From Pollutimonas sp036675275 (lineage in GTDB: Bacteria; Pseudomonadota; Gammaproteobacteria; Burkholderiales; Burkholderiaceae_B), in the NCBI GenBank assembly GCA_036675275.1, contig JAKFFG010000023.1, positions 1 to 64,000 of the forward strand: a DNA stretch of 64,000 bases, given 5' to 3'. This document shows, piece by piece, positions 51,887-60,992 of this stretch (positions are counted from its first letter, which is position 1; the number at the start of each line of letters is the position of its first letter). Both the position numbers and the translations under genes were made by a program. The notes below the pieces were generated by a model. It saw nothing but the letters and a program-made list of their open reading frames with translations. It was not told the DNA's origin and ran no database searches.

Positions 51887-53143
51887 ATGACTGAGAAAAA
51901 AACCGCAGTATCGGCATCCCGTCGGCGTTTGTTGCTTCAAGGTTCCGCGGCCATGGCGGCAGGACTGGTGGCACCGGCATTCGTACGTGCACAGGACACC
52001 GGTCCCATCCGTATCGGTCATTTGACGCCGCGCACCGGTTTCCTGGGACCCATGGGCGAATACGCAGTGCTGGGCGCTACGCTGGCCGTCGAAGAAGTCA
52101 ATGCTGCGGGCGGCGTCATGGGCCGCAAGATCGAGCTGCTGACGGAAGACAGCGTCAATCCGCAGACTGCCTCCACCAAGGCCCAGCGCATGGTGGAACG
52201 CGACAAGGTCGACGCGATCGTCGGCGAAATCAGTTCAGCATCCGGGCTGGCGATTTCCCAAGTGGCCGCAAGGGCCAAGACCATATTTCTTCAAACCGGG
52301 TGCAACTCCGACGAGCTGCGCGGCAAGAGCTGCAGCCGCTACATGTTCCATCTGGAGGCCTGCAATACCATGTACGTTCGCACAATAGGCCAGGCGCTGT
52401 TGCGTGACGGTATGGTGAAAGGCAAGAAATGGATGGCTTTCACCGCCGACTACGCCTTCGGCCACGATTTGTTCAAGCAGACCAAGAAGTTCATGGACGA
52501 AAATGGCGGGATCTTCATCTCCAACGATAATCTGCCTACCGACGCCACCGAATTCAGCGCATCGTTGCTGAAGATACGCCAGCAAAAGCCGGATCTCGTG
52601 ATCAGTAATCTGGCGGGCAACCAGACCACCAACTTCACCAAGCAATACAACGAGTTCGACATCGGCATCCCTTTCGCGGGCGCCGACATGAACATGACCA
52701 GTATCTGGGGCGCCGGCAAGTCGGGATTCAGCGGGATCTGGCCCATTATCTGGACTCACCAGGTGCAGGCGGCATCAGCGCAAGACTTCGTAGCGAAATT
52801 CGAAAAACGCTGGAACAAGCTGCCCGAGAACCAGGCGGTCAACGACTACCTGGCCATCAAGATTCTTGCAGAGGCCATGAGCAAGACAAAGTCCGTCGAC
52901 ACCGAAAAGCTTATTGCTTATCTCGAATCGGACATCAAATTTGATGTCCTGCGTGACAGGCAGGGGTATTTCCGCCCCTGGGATCACCAGCTGATGTACG
53001 AGATGTATATCGTCACGCCCAGCACCGACAAGGATGCGGGCAAATTCGATTTCATGACGACCAGCAAGCCCGTGCCGGGCGCTGACGACAGCCTGGAAAC
53101 CCTGGCACCGACTCAGCAAGAAAATATGTGCAAGTTTGCCTGA
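51887..53143 (+). CDS. Branched-chain/amide-type ABC transporter receptor (peripla_BP_6)
   Basis: This 418-residue periplasmic solute receptor has a leader with a twin-arginine motif (ASRRRLLLQGSAAMAAGLVAPAFVRA), then IRIGHLTPRTGFLGPMGEYAVLGATLAVEEVNAAGGVMG. This is a Leu/Ile/Val, urea or amide-binding fold. The start has an AGGAGAGA site. It is the first gene of an operon of at least seven genes. The ligand is unknown. Confidence 0.92.
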   Translation: MTEKKTAVSASRRRLLLQGSAAMAAGLVAPAFVRAQDTGPIRIGHLTPRTGFLGPMGEYAVLGATLAVEEVNAAGGVMGRKIELLTEDSVNPQTASTKAQRMVERDKVDAIVGEISSASGLAISQVAARAKTIFLQTGCNSDELRGKSCSRYMFHLEACNTMYVRTIGQALLRDGMVKGKKWMAFTADYAFGHDLFKQTKKFMDENGGIFISNDNLPTDATEFSASLLKIRQQKPDLVISNLAGNQTTNFTKQYNEFDIGIPFAGADMNMTSIWGAGKSGFSGIWPIIWTHQVQAASAQDFVAKFEKRWNKLPENQAVNDYLAIKILAEAMSKTKSVDTEKLIAYLESDIKFDVLRDRQGYFRPWDHQLMYEMYIVTPSTDKDAGKFDFMTTSKPVPGADDSLETLAPTQQENMCKFA

Positions 53144-53201
53144 ATGAAGCCTATTGCGCGCTGGGCTCTCCAGCGCGTTTGTCCGGCCTGGAGAACGTGT
53201 T

Positions 53202-54083
53202 TTGCCCACGGAATTGATTTTCATAGTCCAGCAGGTCGCCAACGGCCTGCTGCTCGGCTTCTATTACCTGCTTATCGCACTTGGCTTGTCCATCATATTC
53301 AGTCTGGGCGGCGTGGTGAACCTGGCTCATGGGGCGTTCTACGCCATCGGCGCCTACCTTGTCGTATTTCTGACCGATCAATTGGGTTACGGCTGGGCTT
53401 TCGTCGCATCGCCCATTCTGGTCGCCATGCTGGGCATGCTGGTCGAGCGCGTATTTCTCAAGCGCTTCTACCGGTCCGATCCGGTGCTCAGCCTGTTGTT
53501 CACATTTGCCTTGTCCATGGTTATAGAACAAGGCTTGCGCATGATTTTCGGCGCATCTCCGCTGTCGTTCTCGGTGCCGGAATTCGCCCACGGCCAGGTC
53601 ATCATCGGCGACTTCTTTTATCCGGTGTACCGCGTGGGCATGCTGGCGGTCGCCATCGCCGCCGTGGCGGGTACGTGGGTGCTGTTGAACAAGACGGCGT
53701 TCGGGAAAATCGTCAAGGCCGGTATCAATGATCCGGACATGGTCAGGGCCATGGGCATTTCCCTGACGCCCGTCATGACGGCCATCTGCGGTCTGGGCAT
53801 AGGCCTGGCCGGACTCTCCGGCGTATTGCTTGCGCCTATCACCGGCGTGCAGCCGGCCATGGGGCAGGAAATCCTTACCGCCGCGTTCGTGGTTGTGGTG
53901 ATCGGCGGGCTGGGCAGCTTCTGGGGAGTGGTGGTTGCCGCCATGCTGGTGGGCGTGATCCGCGGATTGACTTCCTACTTCTATCCGCCCGCATCGGAAG
54001 CCTCGCTATATCTGCTTATGATTCTTATCCTGATCCTGCGTCCGCGAGGCCTGCTGGGCGAAAAATTCGAACGTCTGGAGTAA
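53202..54083 (+). CDS. livH: Branched-chain-type ABC permease, LivH family
   Basis: This 293-residue membrane protein starts ELIFIVQQVANGLLLGFYYLLIALGLSIIFS, the usual LivH N terminus. It keeps the GGVVNLAHGAFYAIGAYL signature and the coupling-loop KAGINDPDMVRAMGI. The listed start is a TTG (53202) with a GGAG site eight bases away. A GTG one codon earlier is also possible. The encoded transporter also has LivM, LivG and LivF in the next gene. Confidence 0.9.
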   Translation: MPTELIFIVQQVANGLLLGFYYLLIALGLSIIFSLGGVVNLAHGAFYAIGAYLVVFLTDQLGYGWAFVASPILVAMLGMLVERVFLKRFYRSDPVLSLLFTFALSMVIEQGLRMIFGASPLSFSVPEFAHGQVIIGDFFYPVYRVGMLAVAIAAVAGTWVLLNKTAFGKIVKAGINDPDMVRAMGISLTPVMTAICGLGIGLAGLSGVLLAPITGVQPAMGQEILTAAFVVVVIGGLGSFWGVVVAAMLVGVIRGLTSYFYPPASEASLYLLMILILILRPRGLLGEKFERLE

Positions 54084-54089
54084 GGCCTC

Positions 54090-56606
54090 ATGTCTAAGCA
54101 AGAAATGAAAACATTGGGCCCGATAGCGTTGGGTTTGATACTTCTGCCCATTATCCTGCAGTACGGTGGGCTTACCTATAGTACGGCGGTTGAATGCGTG
54201 GTGCTGGCTCTGGCCGGCCTGGCGGTGAATATTCTGCTGGGTTATACCGGGTTGGTGTCTTTTGGCCACGGCGCGTGGTTCGGCATAGGCGGCTATGCGG
54301 TTGGAATATTGCAGCTGCGCCTGTTTCCGGCGTCTTCGCTGTTGCCTCTGGCGGCCTCCATTGCTCTGGTGGCATTCGTGGCGGTCATTGTCGGGCTGCT
54401 GGTATTGCGGCGGCGAGGCGTGTATTTTTCCTTGCTCACCCTGGCCTTTGGCGCCTTGTGCTTTACCGTGGCTTATCGCTGGACGGCGCTGACGGGGGGC
54501 GAGAATGGCCTGGGGGGAATCGAGCGGTTCTCGGTGCTGGGCATCAGCCTTGATTCTTCCTTCAGCTTCTACGTTTTCGTGGCAGTCATTGCCTTCGCCG
54601 TCGTGGCGTTCCTGTTGCGGCTCACGCAGTCTCCATTCGGCAAGGTGCTTACCGCCATCCGTGAAAACGAATTGCGTTGCAAGTTCATAGGCTTCAATAT
54701 CGATTCCTACAAGCTGTTGGCCTTTGTCCTGTCGGCCGTCATCACCGGCCTGGCCGGCGGATTGTCGGTATTGAGCCACCGGATCGCCTCGGCCGAAAGT
54801 ATGTCATTGGCCTTTTCCGGCGAACTGCTGGCGATCGTGCTGATAGGCGGCATGCGCAGCTTCACGGGCCCCATATTCGGCGCGCTGTTTTATGTTCTGT
54901 TCCGTGAATATTTGTCGATGTACACCTCCAACTGGTTGCTCTACTTCGGCCTGATCTTCATTTTCTTCATTCTTTTCACACCCTCGGGACTGACCGGGAC
55001 CTGGTCGCGCGTCAAGCGCATGGTCATTCCGGAAAAAACCACGGACGCTGCCATGGGCAAGCGTGTGGTTGCGGCCGGCTCCGATTTTTTCCCATCCTTT
55101 CTTGCTCATCAGGATGCGGCGGTTCTGCGCTGCACTGGTATCGATAAGCATTTCGGCGGCATCAAGGCTGTGGACGCTGTCGACCTGGAGGTCAACGGCA
55201 AGGGCGTCCATGCCCTGATCGGACCGAACGGGGCGGGCAAGACCTCGCTGTTCAACCTGATATCGGGACTCTTCCAGGCGGACGACGGAAAAATTTTGCT
55301 GGGTGCTACAAGGCTGAACGGCTTGAGCCCCGACCGCATTTGCGCTAACGGGCTTTCCCGCTCTTTCCAGATCACCAATCTGTTCAAGGGCCTGACTGTA
55401 CGGGAGAACTTGTGCCTGTCTGTGCTGAGCCGCGACCCGCAACGATTCTCCATCTTGAAGCGTCTCGATGCCCTGGCCGGTACACAGTCCCAGACGGACG
55501 AGCTGGTGGAGTACCTGGGCGTGCAGGGGATGGAAGAAGCGCTGGCCGAAGATCTGTCGTATGGCGGGCAGCGTGTGGTGGACATGGGACTCGCATTGGG
55601 TGTGGCCCCGCGTATCCTGCTGCTTGACGAGCCGCTGGCCGGCCTGGCGGCCGCCGAACGCGACCGGATAGGGCGGCTGATACGCCGGCTGGGCGACCGT
55701 ATTGGCGTACTGCTGGTCGAGCACGACGTGGACCGTGTTTTTTCCATGGCCGACATGATTACGGTGATGAACCAGGGCAGTGTGCTGATCGAAGGCGGTG
55801 CCGATGCGGTACGCGGCGACGCCAAGGTGCGGGAGATCTACATAGGCTCGGGCAGCGAGGCGCTTGCCGCGAAAGTGCAGGCGGGAATCATTCAGGATGA
55901 GATCGCTCTGAGCGTCAACAATCTGGATGCCTACTACGGCAAAAGCCATATTCTTTCGGATATTTCATTCAAGGCTCGCAAGGGTGAAGTCATTGCCGTG
56001 CTGGGCAGGAACGGGGCCGGAAAATCCACGCTGTTGAAAAGTCTGCTGGGCCTGGCGTCCATGGGCGCCGGCAGCATCGATATTGCGGGCCGGCATCTTT
56101 CCTCGCCGATACCGGAAGTCATGGCCCGGTTGGGCGTGGCTTTCGTGCCGCAGGGGCGCCGACTGTTCTCGGGGCTTACTGTGAAAGACAACCTTATGCT
56201 GGGCCGCCTGAAGCGTTCGGGGCAGGGGTCCAACGGATGGACGGACGAGGAAATATTTACCGTTTTCCCCCGGTTGAGGGAACGCTACGATGTCGATGCC
56301 ACTTTGCTGTCCGGTGGCGAGCAGCAGATGGTGGCCATTGCCCGCGCCCTGGTCGGCCATACCGAAGTCCTGCTTCTTGACGAGCCTTTCGAAGGTCTGT
56401 CGCCCGCCATGATCGAAGAGGTCTTCAATGCCATTCTTCAACTGAAGTCCCGCTTGACCATATTGATCGTCGACCACAATCTCGATCTGGCGCTGGCCAT
56501 TTCCGACACGGCCCTGGTGCTGGATCGCGGCAAGGTGTCTCATCATGGCGAAGCGCGGGAACTGCTGCTGAATCTGGATTTCCGCAAAGAAAAATTATGG
56601 GTCTAA
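54090..56606 (+). CDS. Three-in-one ABC transporter subunit LivM-LivG-LivF
   Basis: This is an 838-residue fusion. Residues 1 to about 315 are a LivM permease (ALAGLAVNILLGYTGLVSFGHGAWFGIGGY). From about 345 there is a LivG ATPase (Walker A GPNGAGKTSLFNL near 377, signature LSYGGQRVVDMG, Walker B ILLLDEPLAGLAAAE). From about 610 there is a LivF ATPase (Walker A GRNGAGKSTLLKSL near 638, LSGGEQQMVAIARAL, LLLDEPFEGLSP). One chain thus supplies one permease and both ATPases of the usual five-part Liv system. Confidence 0.95.
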   Translation: MSKQEMKTLGPIALGLILLPIILQYGGLTYSTAVECVVLALAGLAVNILLGYTGLVSFGHGAWFGIGGYAVGILQLRLFPASSLLPLAASIALVAFVAVIVGLLVLRRRGVYFSLLTLAFGALCFTVAYRWTALTGGENGLGGIERFSVLGISLDSSFSFYVFVAVIAFAVVAFLLRLTQSPFGKVLTAIRENELRCKFIGFNIDSYKLLAFVLSAVITGLAGGLSVLSHRIASAESMSLAFSGELLAIVLIGGMRSFTGPIFGALFYVLFREYLSMYTSNWLLYFGLIFIFFILFTPSGLTGTWSRVKRMVIPEKTTDAAMGKRVVAAGSDFFPSFLAHQDAAVLRCTGIDKHFGGIKAVDAVDLEVNGKGVHALIGPNGAGKTSLFNLISGLFQADDGKILLGATRLNGLSPDRICANGLSRSFQITNLFKGLTVRENLCLSVLSRDPQRFSILKRLDALAGTQSQTDELVEYLGVQGMEEALAEDLSYGGQRVVDMGLALGVAPRILLLDEPLAGLAAAERDRIGRLIRRLGDRIGVLLVEHDVDRVFSMADMITVMNQGSVLIEGGADAVRGDAKVREIYIGSGSEALAAKVQAGIIQDEIALSVNNLDAYYGKSHILSDISFKARKGEVIAVLGRNGAGKSTLLKSLLGLASMGAGSIDIAGRHLSSPIPEVMARLGVAFVPQGRRLFSGLTVKDNLMLGRLKRSGQGSNGWTDEEIFTVFPRLRERYDVDATLLSGGEQQMVAIARALVGHTEVLLLDEPFEGLSPAMIEEVFNAILQLKSRLTILIVDHNLDLALAISDTALVLDRGKVSHHGEARELLLNLDFRKEKLWV

Positions 56607-56618
56607 AGAGAGGTGTCT

Positions 56619-57401
56619 ATGTTTGAAGATGTGAGCATGAAAGGCAGGAAGGTCCTGATTACAGCGGGGGCCAGCGGCCTGGGTCTGGAGATGGCGCGCG
56701 TGTTTATTGCGGCCGGATCCAAGGTCTTTATTTGCGATGTGGATCAGGAGCTTCTTCAGCAGGCCAAGGCGGAACTTCCGCAGCTTCATGCCGCGGTCGC
56801 CGATGTATCCGATGAAGCCAGTGTTGCGACCTTGTTCGATCAGGTCGCCAGCGTATTCGGCGTTCTGGATGTGCTGGTGAATAACGCCGGCGTAGCCGGT
56901 CCAACCGGCTATGTCGAGACACTCGAAAAGGCCGATTGGGACAAGACCCTGGCGGTCAACATCACGGGGCAATTTCTTTGTGCACGGCTGGCCATCCCCT
57001 TGCTCAAGAAGTCGGACGCCGGCGTCATGATCAATATGTCGTCAGCGGCCGGGCATCTCGGATTTGCCGGCCGCGCCGCTTATGCCGCGTCAAAATGGGC
57101 AGTTGTGGGCTTCACGAAAAGCCTGGCGATAGAACTGGGCAAGCATGGCGTGCGCGTCAATGCGATTTTGCCGGGAGCCGTCGAGGGCCCGCGTATCCGG
57201 GCAGTCATAGCGGCCAAAGCCAAAACGCTCGGCAAGCCTGTGCAGGAAGTGGCCGGGGCGTACGAGCAGCAGGCATCGCTGGGCCGGATGGTCACGGCGC
57301 GCGATATTGCAAACATGGCCTTGTTCACGGCAAGCGCGGCGGCGGGCAGCGTGAGCGGGCAAGCCCTGGTGGTCGACGGACATACCCAGGCGCTGGTTTA
57401 A
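56619..57401 (+). CDS. Short-chain dehydrogenase/reductase
   Basis: This 260-residue classical SDR has NAD-binding TAGASGLGLEMARVF, NNAGVAGPTG and the catalytic Ser (MSSAAGHLGFAGR) with YAASK. GPRIRAVIAAKAK is an SDR substrate loop. The ATG at 56619 with an AGAGAGG site was used, though a GTG two codons earlier is in frame. It is 12 bases after the transporter gene, so it shares its transcript. It should oxidise a hydroxyl of the imported compound. Confidence 0.88.
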   Translation: MFEDVSMKGRKVLITAGASGLGLEMARVFIAAGSKVFICDVDQELLQQAKAELPQLHAAVADVSDEASVATLFDQVASVFGVLDVLVNNAGVAGPTGYVETLEKADWDKTLAVNITGQFLCARLAIPLLKKSDAGVMINMSSAAGHLGFAGRAAYAASKWAVVGFTKSLAIELGKHGVRVNAILPGAVEGPRIRAVIAAKAKTLGKPVQEVAGAYEQQASLGRMVTARDIANMALFTASAAAGSVSGQALVVDGHTQALV

Positions 57402-57419
57402 CCTGACAATAGCGAGACA

Positions 57420-58361
57420 ATGATGAAAATTGCGGTGATAGGAGCAGGACTGATAGGCCAGGCGTGGGCCATCGTGTTCGCACGGGGAGGCTGCGATGTG
57501 CAACTGTGGGATGGCGACCAACAGGCTTTGGACAATGCACTGGCGCTTGTTTCCAGGCAAGTTTCCGAGCTCGAGAGCCAGCGCTTGCTTCAAGATGCCG
57601 CCGGCGTCATGTCGCGCATAAAGACATCGGCCAGTCTGGAAATTGCATTAAGCGGCGCCGAGTACGTTCAGGAAAACTTGCCCGAAAGACTGGACGTAAA
57701 GAAGGAAATCTTCGGCAAACTGGATACCTTGAGCGACCCGCGCGCTGTGCTGGCCAGCTCCACGTCCAGCATTCCCGCATCGGCCTTTACCGAGCATCTG
57801 GCCGGACGGCGCCGCTGCCTGGTTGCACATCCGGTCAATCCGCCGTATCTCATTCCGGTCGTCGAGCTGTGCGGCGCGCCATGGACCGACGAGTCCGTCG
57901 TTGAAAATGCGCGAGCCATCCACGAATCGGTGGGGCAGAAGCCGGTAGTCGTGCACAAGGAGCTGGAAGGCTTTGTGCTGAACCGGCTACAAGGCGCGCT
58001 GTTGCGCGAAGCATTTCGCCTGGTCCAGAACGGCTGCATTTCGGTCGAGGATCTGGACACCACGGTCAAGGACGGGCTGGGCCTGCGCTGGGCCTTCATG
58101 GGTCCGTTCGAGACCATAGACCTGAACGCGCCGGATGGTCTCCAGGACTATTGCAATCGCTACGGCGGCATGTACCAGTCCATCGCCCGGGAGCAGACTT
58201 CGATCGACGCATGGGATGCCGAAGTCGTGGCCCGCATCGAGCAGCAGCGGCGCTCTTTGTTGCCCAGTACCGAACTTCTGGATCGGCGCCTGTGGCGCGA
58301 CGCGCGCCTGATGGAATTACTAAGGCTTAAAAGCGTGCCGGACGCCGGCGTATCCAACTGA
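57420..58361 (+). CDS. 3-hydroxyacyl-CoA dehydrogenase-family protein, lambda-crystallin/carnitine dehydrogenase type
   Basis: This 313-residue NAD-dependent enzyme has the Rossmann loop AVIGAGLIGQAWAIVFARGG and the catalytic histidine in AHPVNPPYLIPVVE. It has LEGFVLNRLQGALLREAFRLV and a C-terminal LGLRWAFMGPFETIDLNAPDG, which is typical of lambda-crystallin, L-gulonate 3-dehydrogenase and L-carnitine dehydrogenase rather than of CoA-linked FadB. Being next to a beta-keto acid cleavage enzyme suggests it makes a 3-keto acid that is then cleaved. Confidence 0.9.
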   Translation: MMKIAVIGAGLIGQAWAIVFARGGCDVQLWDGDQQALDNALALVSRQVSELESQRLLQDAAGVMSRIKTSASLEIALSGAEYVQENLPERLDVKKEIFGKLDTLSDPRAVLASSTSSIPASAFTEHLAGRRRCLVAHPVNPPYLIPVVELCGAPWTDESVVENARAIHESVGQKPVVVHKELEGFVLNRLQGALLREAFRLVQNGCISVEDLDTTVKDGLGLRWAFMGPFETIDLNAPDGLQDYCNRYGGMYQSIAREQTSIDAWDAEVVARIEQQRRSLLPSTELLDRRLWRDARLMELLRLKSVPDAGVSN

Positions 58362-58390
58362 CTCATATCGCATCATCAAGGAAACCAACA

Positions 58391-59323
58391 ATGGCCAGCA
58401 AGAAGAAAGTTGTCATCACCTGCGCAGTAACCGGGGCCATCCATACGCCCAGCATGTCCGAATACCTGCCCGTCACGGCGGATGAAATCGCCGATGCGGC
58501 AATTGCCGCGGCCGAGGCCGGCGCAGCCGTGCTGCATTTGCATGCGCGCGATCCGGCAAATGGCAAGCCGTCGCAAGAGCCGGATCTATTCCGGCCGTTC
58601 CTGGAGCGTATCAAGGCAAGCACCGACGCAGTCGTCAACATCACCACCGGTGGCAGCCCCCACATGACGGTCGAAGAACGCATGCGTCCCGCCATGACGT
58701 TCAAGCCCGAGCTGGCTTCGCTGAATATGGGATCGATGAATTTCGGACTGTTTCCCATGCTTGAACGCTTCAAGACTTTCGAGCATGAATGGGAGCGCGA
58801 GCATCTGGAGAACAGCCGGGATCTCATCTTCAAGAACACGTATAAGGATATTGAAGCCATACTTAGGAAGGGTACCGAGAACGGCACGCGTTTCGAGTTC
58901 GAATGCTACGACATCAGCCACCTGTACAACCTGGCGCATTTCATGGATCGCGGCCTGGTTCAGAGCCCGCCGTTCATACAATCGGTATTCGGCATTCTTG
59001 GGGGCATCGGCCCGAATCCGGAAGACTTGATGCATATGCGCCGCACCGCGGACCGGCTGTTCGGGGATAACTACGAATGGTCCATCCTGGGGGCGGGCCG
59101 CAACCAGATTCCGCTTGCAACCATGGGCGCGGCCATGGGCTCGAATGTACGCGTCGGCCTGGAGGATTCCTTATGGATAGGCCCCGGGAAGCTAGCTTCG
59201 TCCAACGCGGAGCAGGTAGGGCGCATACGCATTATTCTGGAGGCCCTGAATCTGGACGTGGCGACGCCGGATGAAGCCCGCGCCATTTTGCACCTGAAGG
59301 GCGCCGACAAGGTCGCATTCTGA
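58391..59323 (+). CDS. Beta-keto acid cleavage enzyme (BKACE, DUF849)
   Basis: This 310-residue TIM barrel condenses a beta-keto acid with acetyl-CoA, giving acetoacetate and a new acyl-CoA. The zinc ligands H49 and H51 lie in VLHLHARDP. ITTGGSPHMTVEERM binds the acid, and GLEDSLW near the end carries the conserved glutamate. Relatives act on 3-keto-5-aminohexanoate or 3-dehydrocarnitine. The substrate here cannot be read from the sequence. Confidence 0.92.
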   Translation: MASKKKVVITCAVTGAIHTPSMSEYLPVTADEIADAAIAAAEAGAAVLHLHARDPANGKPSQEPDLFRPFLERIKASTDAVVNITTGGSPHMTVEERMRPAMTFKPELASLNMGSMNFGLFPMLERFKTFEHEWEREHLENSRDLIFKNTYKDIEAILRKGTENGTRFEFECYDISHLYNLAHFMDRGLVQSPPFIQSVFGILGGIGPNPEDLMHMRRTADRLFGDNYEWSILGAGRNQIPLATMGAAMGSNVRVGLEDSLWIGPGKLASSNAEQVGRIRIILEALNLDVATPDEARAILHLKGADKVAF

Positions 59324-59388
59324 CTATTGCATCCCTGGCTGCACACTTGCAGCGGCCAGGCCAATTTGACCATCTACTCGAGTCGTCT

Positions 59389-60144
59389 ATGTTTAACTTG
59401 TCAGGTCAGGTCGCCCTGATCACGGGCTCATCCCGCGGAATCGGCTTGGCCGCCGCACGCGCCTTGGGCCGCCAGGGCGCCACAGTAATCATCAATGGCC
59501 GGGATGCGGACGCGCTGGAACGGGCCCGGGAAAGCCTTGCCGTCGAGGGCGTCGACACATTCGTCCTGCCTTTCGACATTACTGATATCGAGCAGTCCAC
59601 CCAGGCGGTCGACACGGTGCTGAAGACGGTGGGCAAGATAGACATATTTTTTTCGAACGCGGGCATACAGCATAGGGAAAAGCTCCTCGACTTTCCGCTG
59701 TCGGACTTTGAGCGTGTGGTATTTGCCAACCTGACCGCCCAATGGGCGCTGGGCCGACATGTGGCGGCCGGCATGCATGAGCGAGGATACGGGCGCATTA
59801 TTTTCACGGGGTCTATCACCGCCTTGCTGGGTCGGCGGGAAGTGACAGCCTATACGGCGGCCAAAGCGGCCATGCACGGTATCGTGCGGCAGTGGGCTGC
59901 CGAATTGTCGGGTTCGGGTATTACCGTCAACGCCGTTGCGCCGGGCTATATAAAAACTGAACTCACCACCAAGCTATGGACCGATCCCGAATTCACCTCG
60001 TGGCTGGAGAACCGGGTTCCGGTAAAGAAATGGGGCGAGCCCGACGATATCGCGTCGGCCCTGGTCTTTCTTGCTGCACGCGAATCCCGTTTCATGACCG
60101 GGCAAGTCCTGGTCGTCGACGGAGGCTTGTCGTCAAGCATGTAG
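59389..60144 (+). CDS. Gluconate 5-dehydrogenase-like SDR
   Basis: This 251-residue SDR has LITGSSRGIGLAAARAL, SNAGIQHREKL, the catalytic YTAAK and a final DDIASALVFLAARESRFMTGQVLVVDGG. The NAGIQxR and TELTTKLWTDPEFTSWLENRVPVKKWG motifs are close to gluconate 5-dehydrogenase (IdnO/Gno). The ATG at 59389 was used. It ends the rightward operon and converges on hexR. Confidence 0.9.
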   Translation: MFNLSGQVALITGSSRGIGLAAARALGRQGATVIINGRDADALERARESLAVEGVDTFVLPFDITDIEQSTQAVDTVLKTVGKIDIFFSNAGIQHREKLLDFPLSDFERVVFANLTAQWALGRHVAAGMHERGYGRIIFTGSITALLGRREVTAYTAAKAAMHGIVRQWAAELSGSGITVNAVAPGYIKTELTTKLWTDPEFTSWLENRVPVKKWGEPDDIASALVFLAARESRFMTGQVLVVDGGLSSSM

Positions 60145-60149
60145 GCGCA

Positions 60150-60992
60150 TCATGCACGGCGGTCGCGCAGGCTCTGCTTGGTTTTCTCCAGCACTCTGCT
60201 GACATTGTTGCCGTACTTGATGGCAACCCCCAAAGCCAGTACATCGATCAGGGCGAGGTGGACCAGGCGTGAGATCATGGGGCTGTAGATATCAGTGTCT
60301 TCCTGCGTATCGGCCCGCAACAACACGGTGGCCATTTGCGCCAATGGCGTATTCGACGCCGTAACGGCCACGACCGGACAACCATTTTTCAGCGCGATTT
60401 TGACCGCATCCAGCAGTTCTCGAGAGCGCCCAGAATGCGAAATGGCCACGAGCACATCCGCCGGGCTCAGCAGAGAAGCTGCCATGAGCTGCGTGTGCGT
60501 ATCCGAATAGGCAACCGTAGACAGATCGAAGCGAAAGAATTTGTGCTGAGCGTCGGCGGCGACAATGCCCGAATTTCCGACGCCGTAGAACTCGATGCGC
60601 CGAGCACCCGCCAGCAGACCTATTGCAGTGTCCAGGCGGTCGGCGTTGATGTCATTGCGCACGCGCAGCAAGGCCGATACGGCATTGTCCAGTACTTTGG
60701 CGGCCAGCACGGCGGTGCCGTCCCCGGCACTCAGCGAGGAATGCACGTAGGGCACGCCCACCATGAGGCTGGCGGCCAGTTTGATCTTGAAGTCCGGCCA
60801 GCCGTCGTAGCCTATCGATCTGCAGAATCGGATCACGGTAGGCTCGCTGACGGCCGCCAGTTGTGCGACCTCCGCCAATGCCGACCGGGCAACGGCCTGG
60901 GTTTGATCAAGAATGAGGCGCGCCACTCTGCTTTCGGCCGTACTGAGGTCGGGAAGCTGCCGTTCTATTTGTACGAGTACGGACTCATTCAT
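60150..60992 (-). CDS. hexR: RpiR/HexR-family transcriptional regulator
   Basis: This 280-residue protein has an N-terminal HTH (VAQLAAVSEPTVIRFCRSIGYDGWPDFKIKLA) and a C-terminal SIS domain (GARRIEFYGVGNSGIVAADAQHKFFRFD; VLVAISHSGRSRELLDAVKIA) that binds a sugar phosphate such as KDPG. It lies in a leftward cluster with glk, pgl and zwf, which HexR represses in other proteobacteria. It overlaps glk by eight bases. Confidence 0.92.
   Translation of the reverse strand: MNESVLVQIERQLPDLSTAESRVARLILDQTQAVARSALAEVAQLAAVSEPTVIRFCRSIGYDGWPDFKIKLAASLMVGVPYVHSSLSAGDGTAVLAAKVLDNAVSALLRVRNDINADRLDTAIGLLAGARRIEFYGVGNSGIVAADAQHKFFRFDLSTVAYSDTHTQLMAASLLSPADVLVAISHSGRSRELLDAVKIALKNGCPVVAVTASNTPLAQMATVLLRADTQEDTDIYSPMISRLVHLALIDVLALGVAIKYGNNVSRVLEKTKQSLRDRRA

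Noticed and set aside
54804..55949. 381-codon minus-strand frame over the LivMGF gene
   Set aside because: It is antisense to intact Walker motifs and has no family features.
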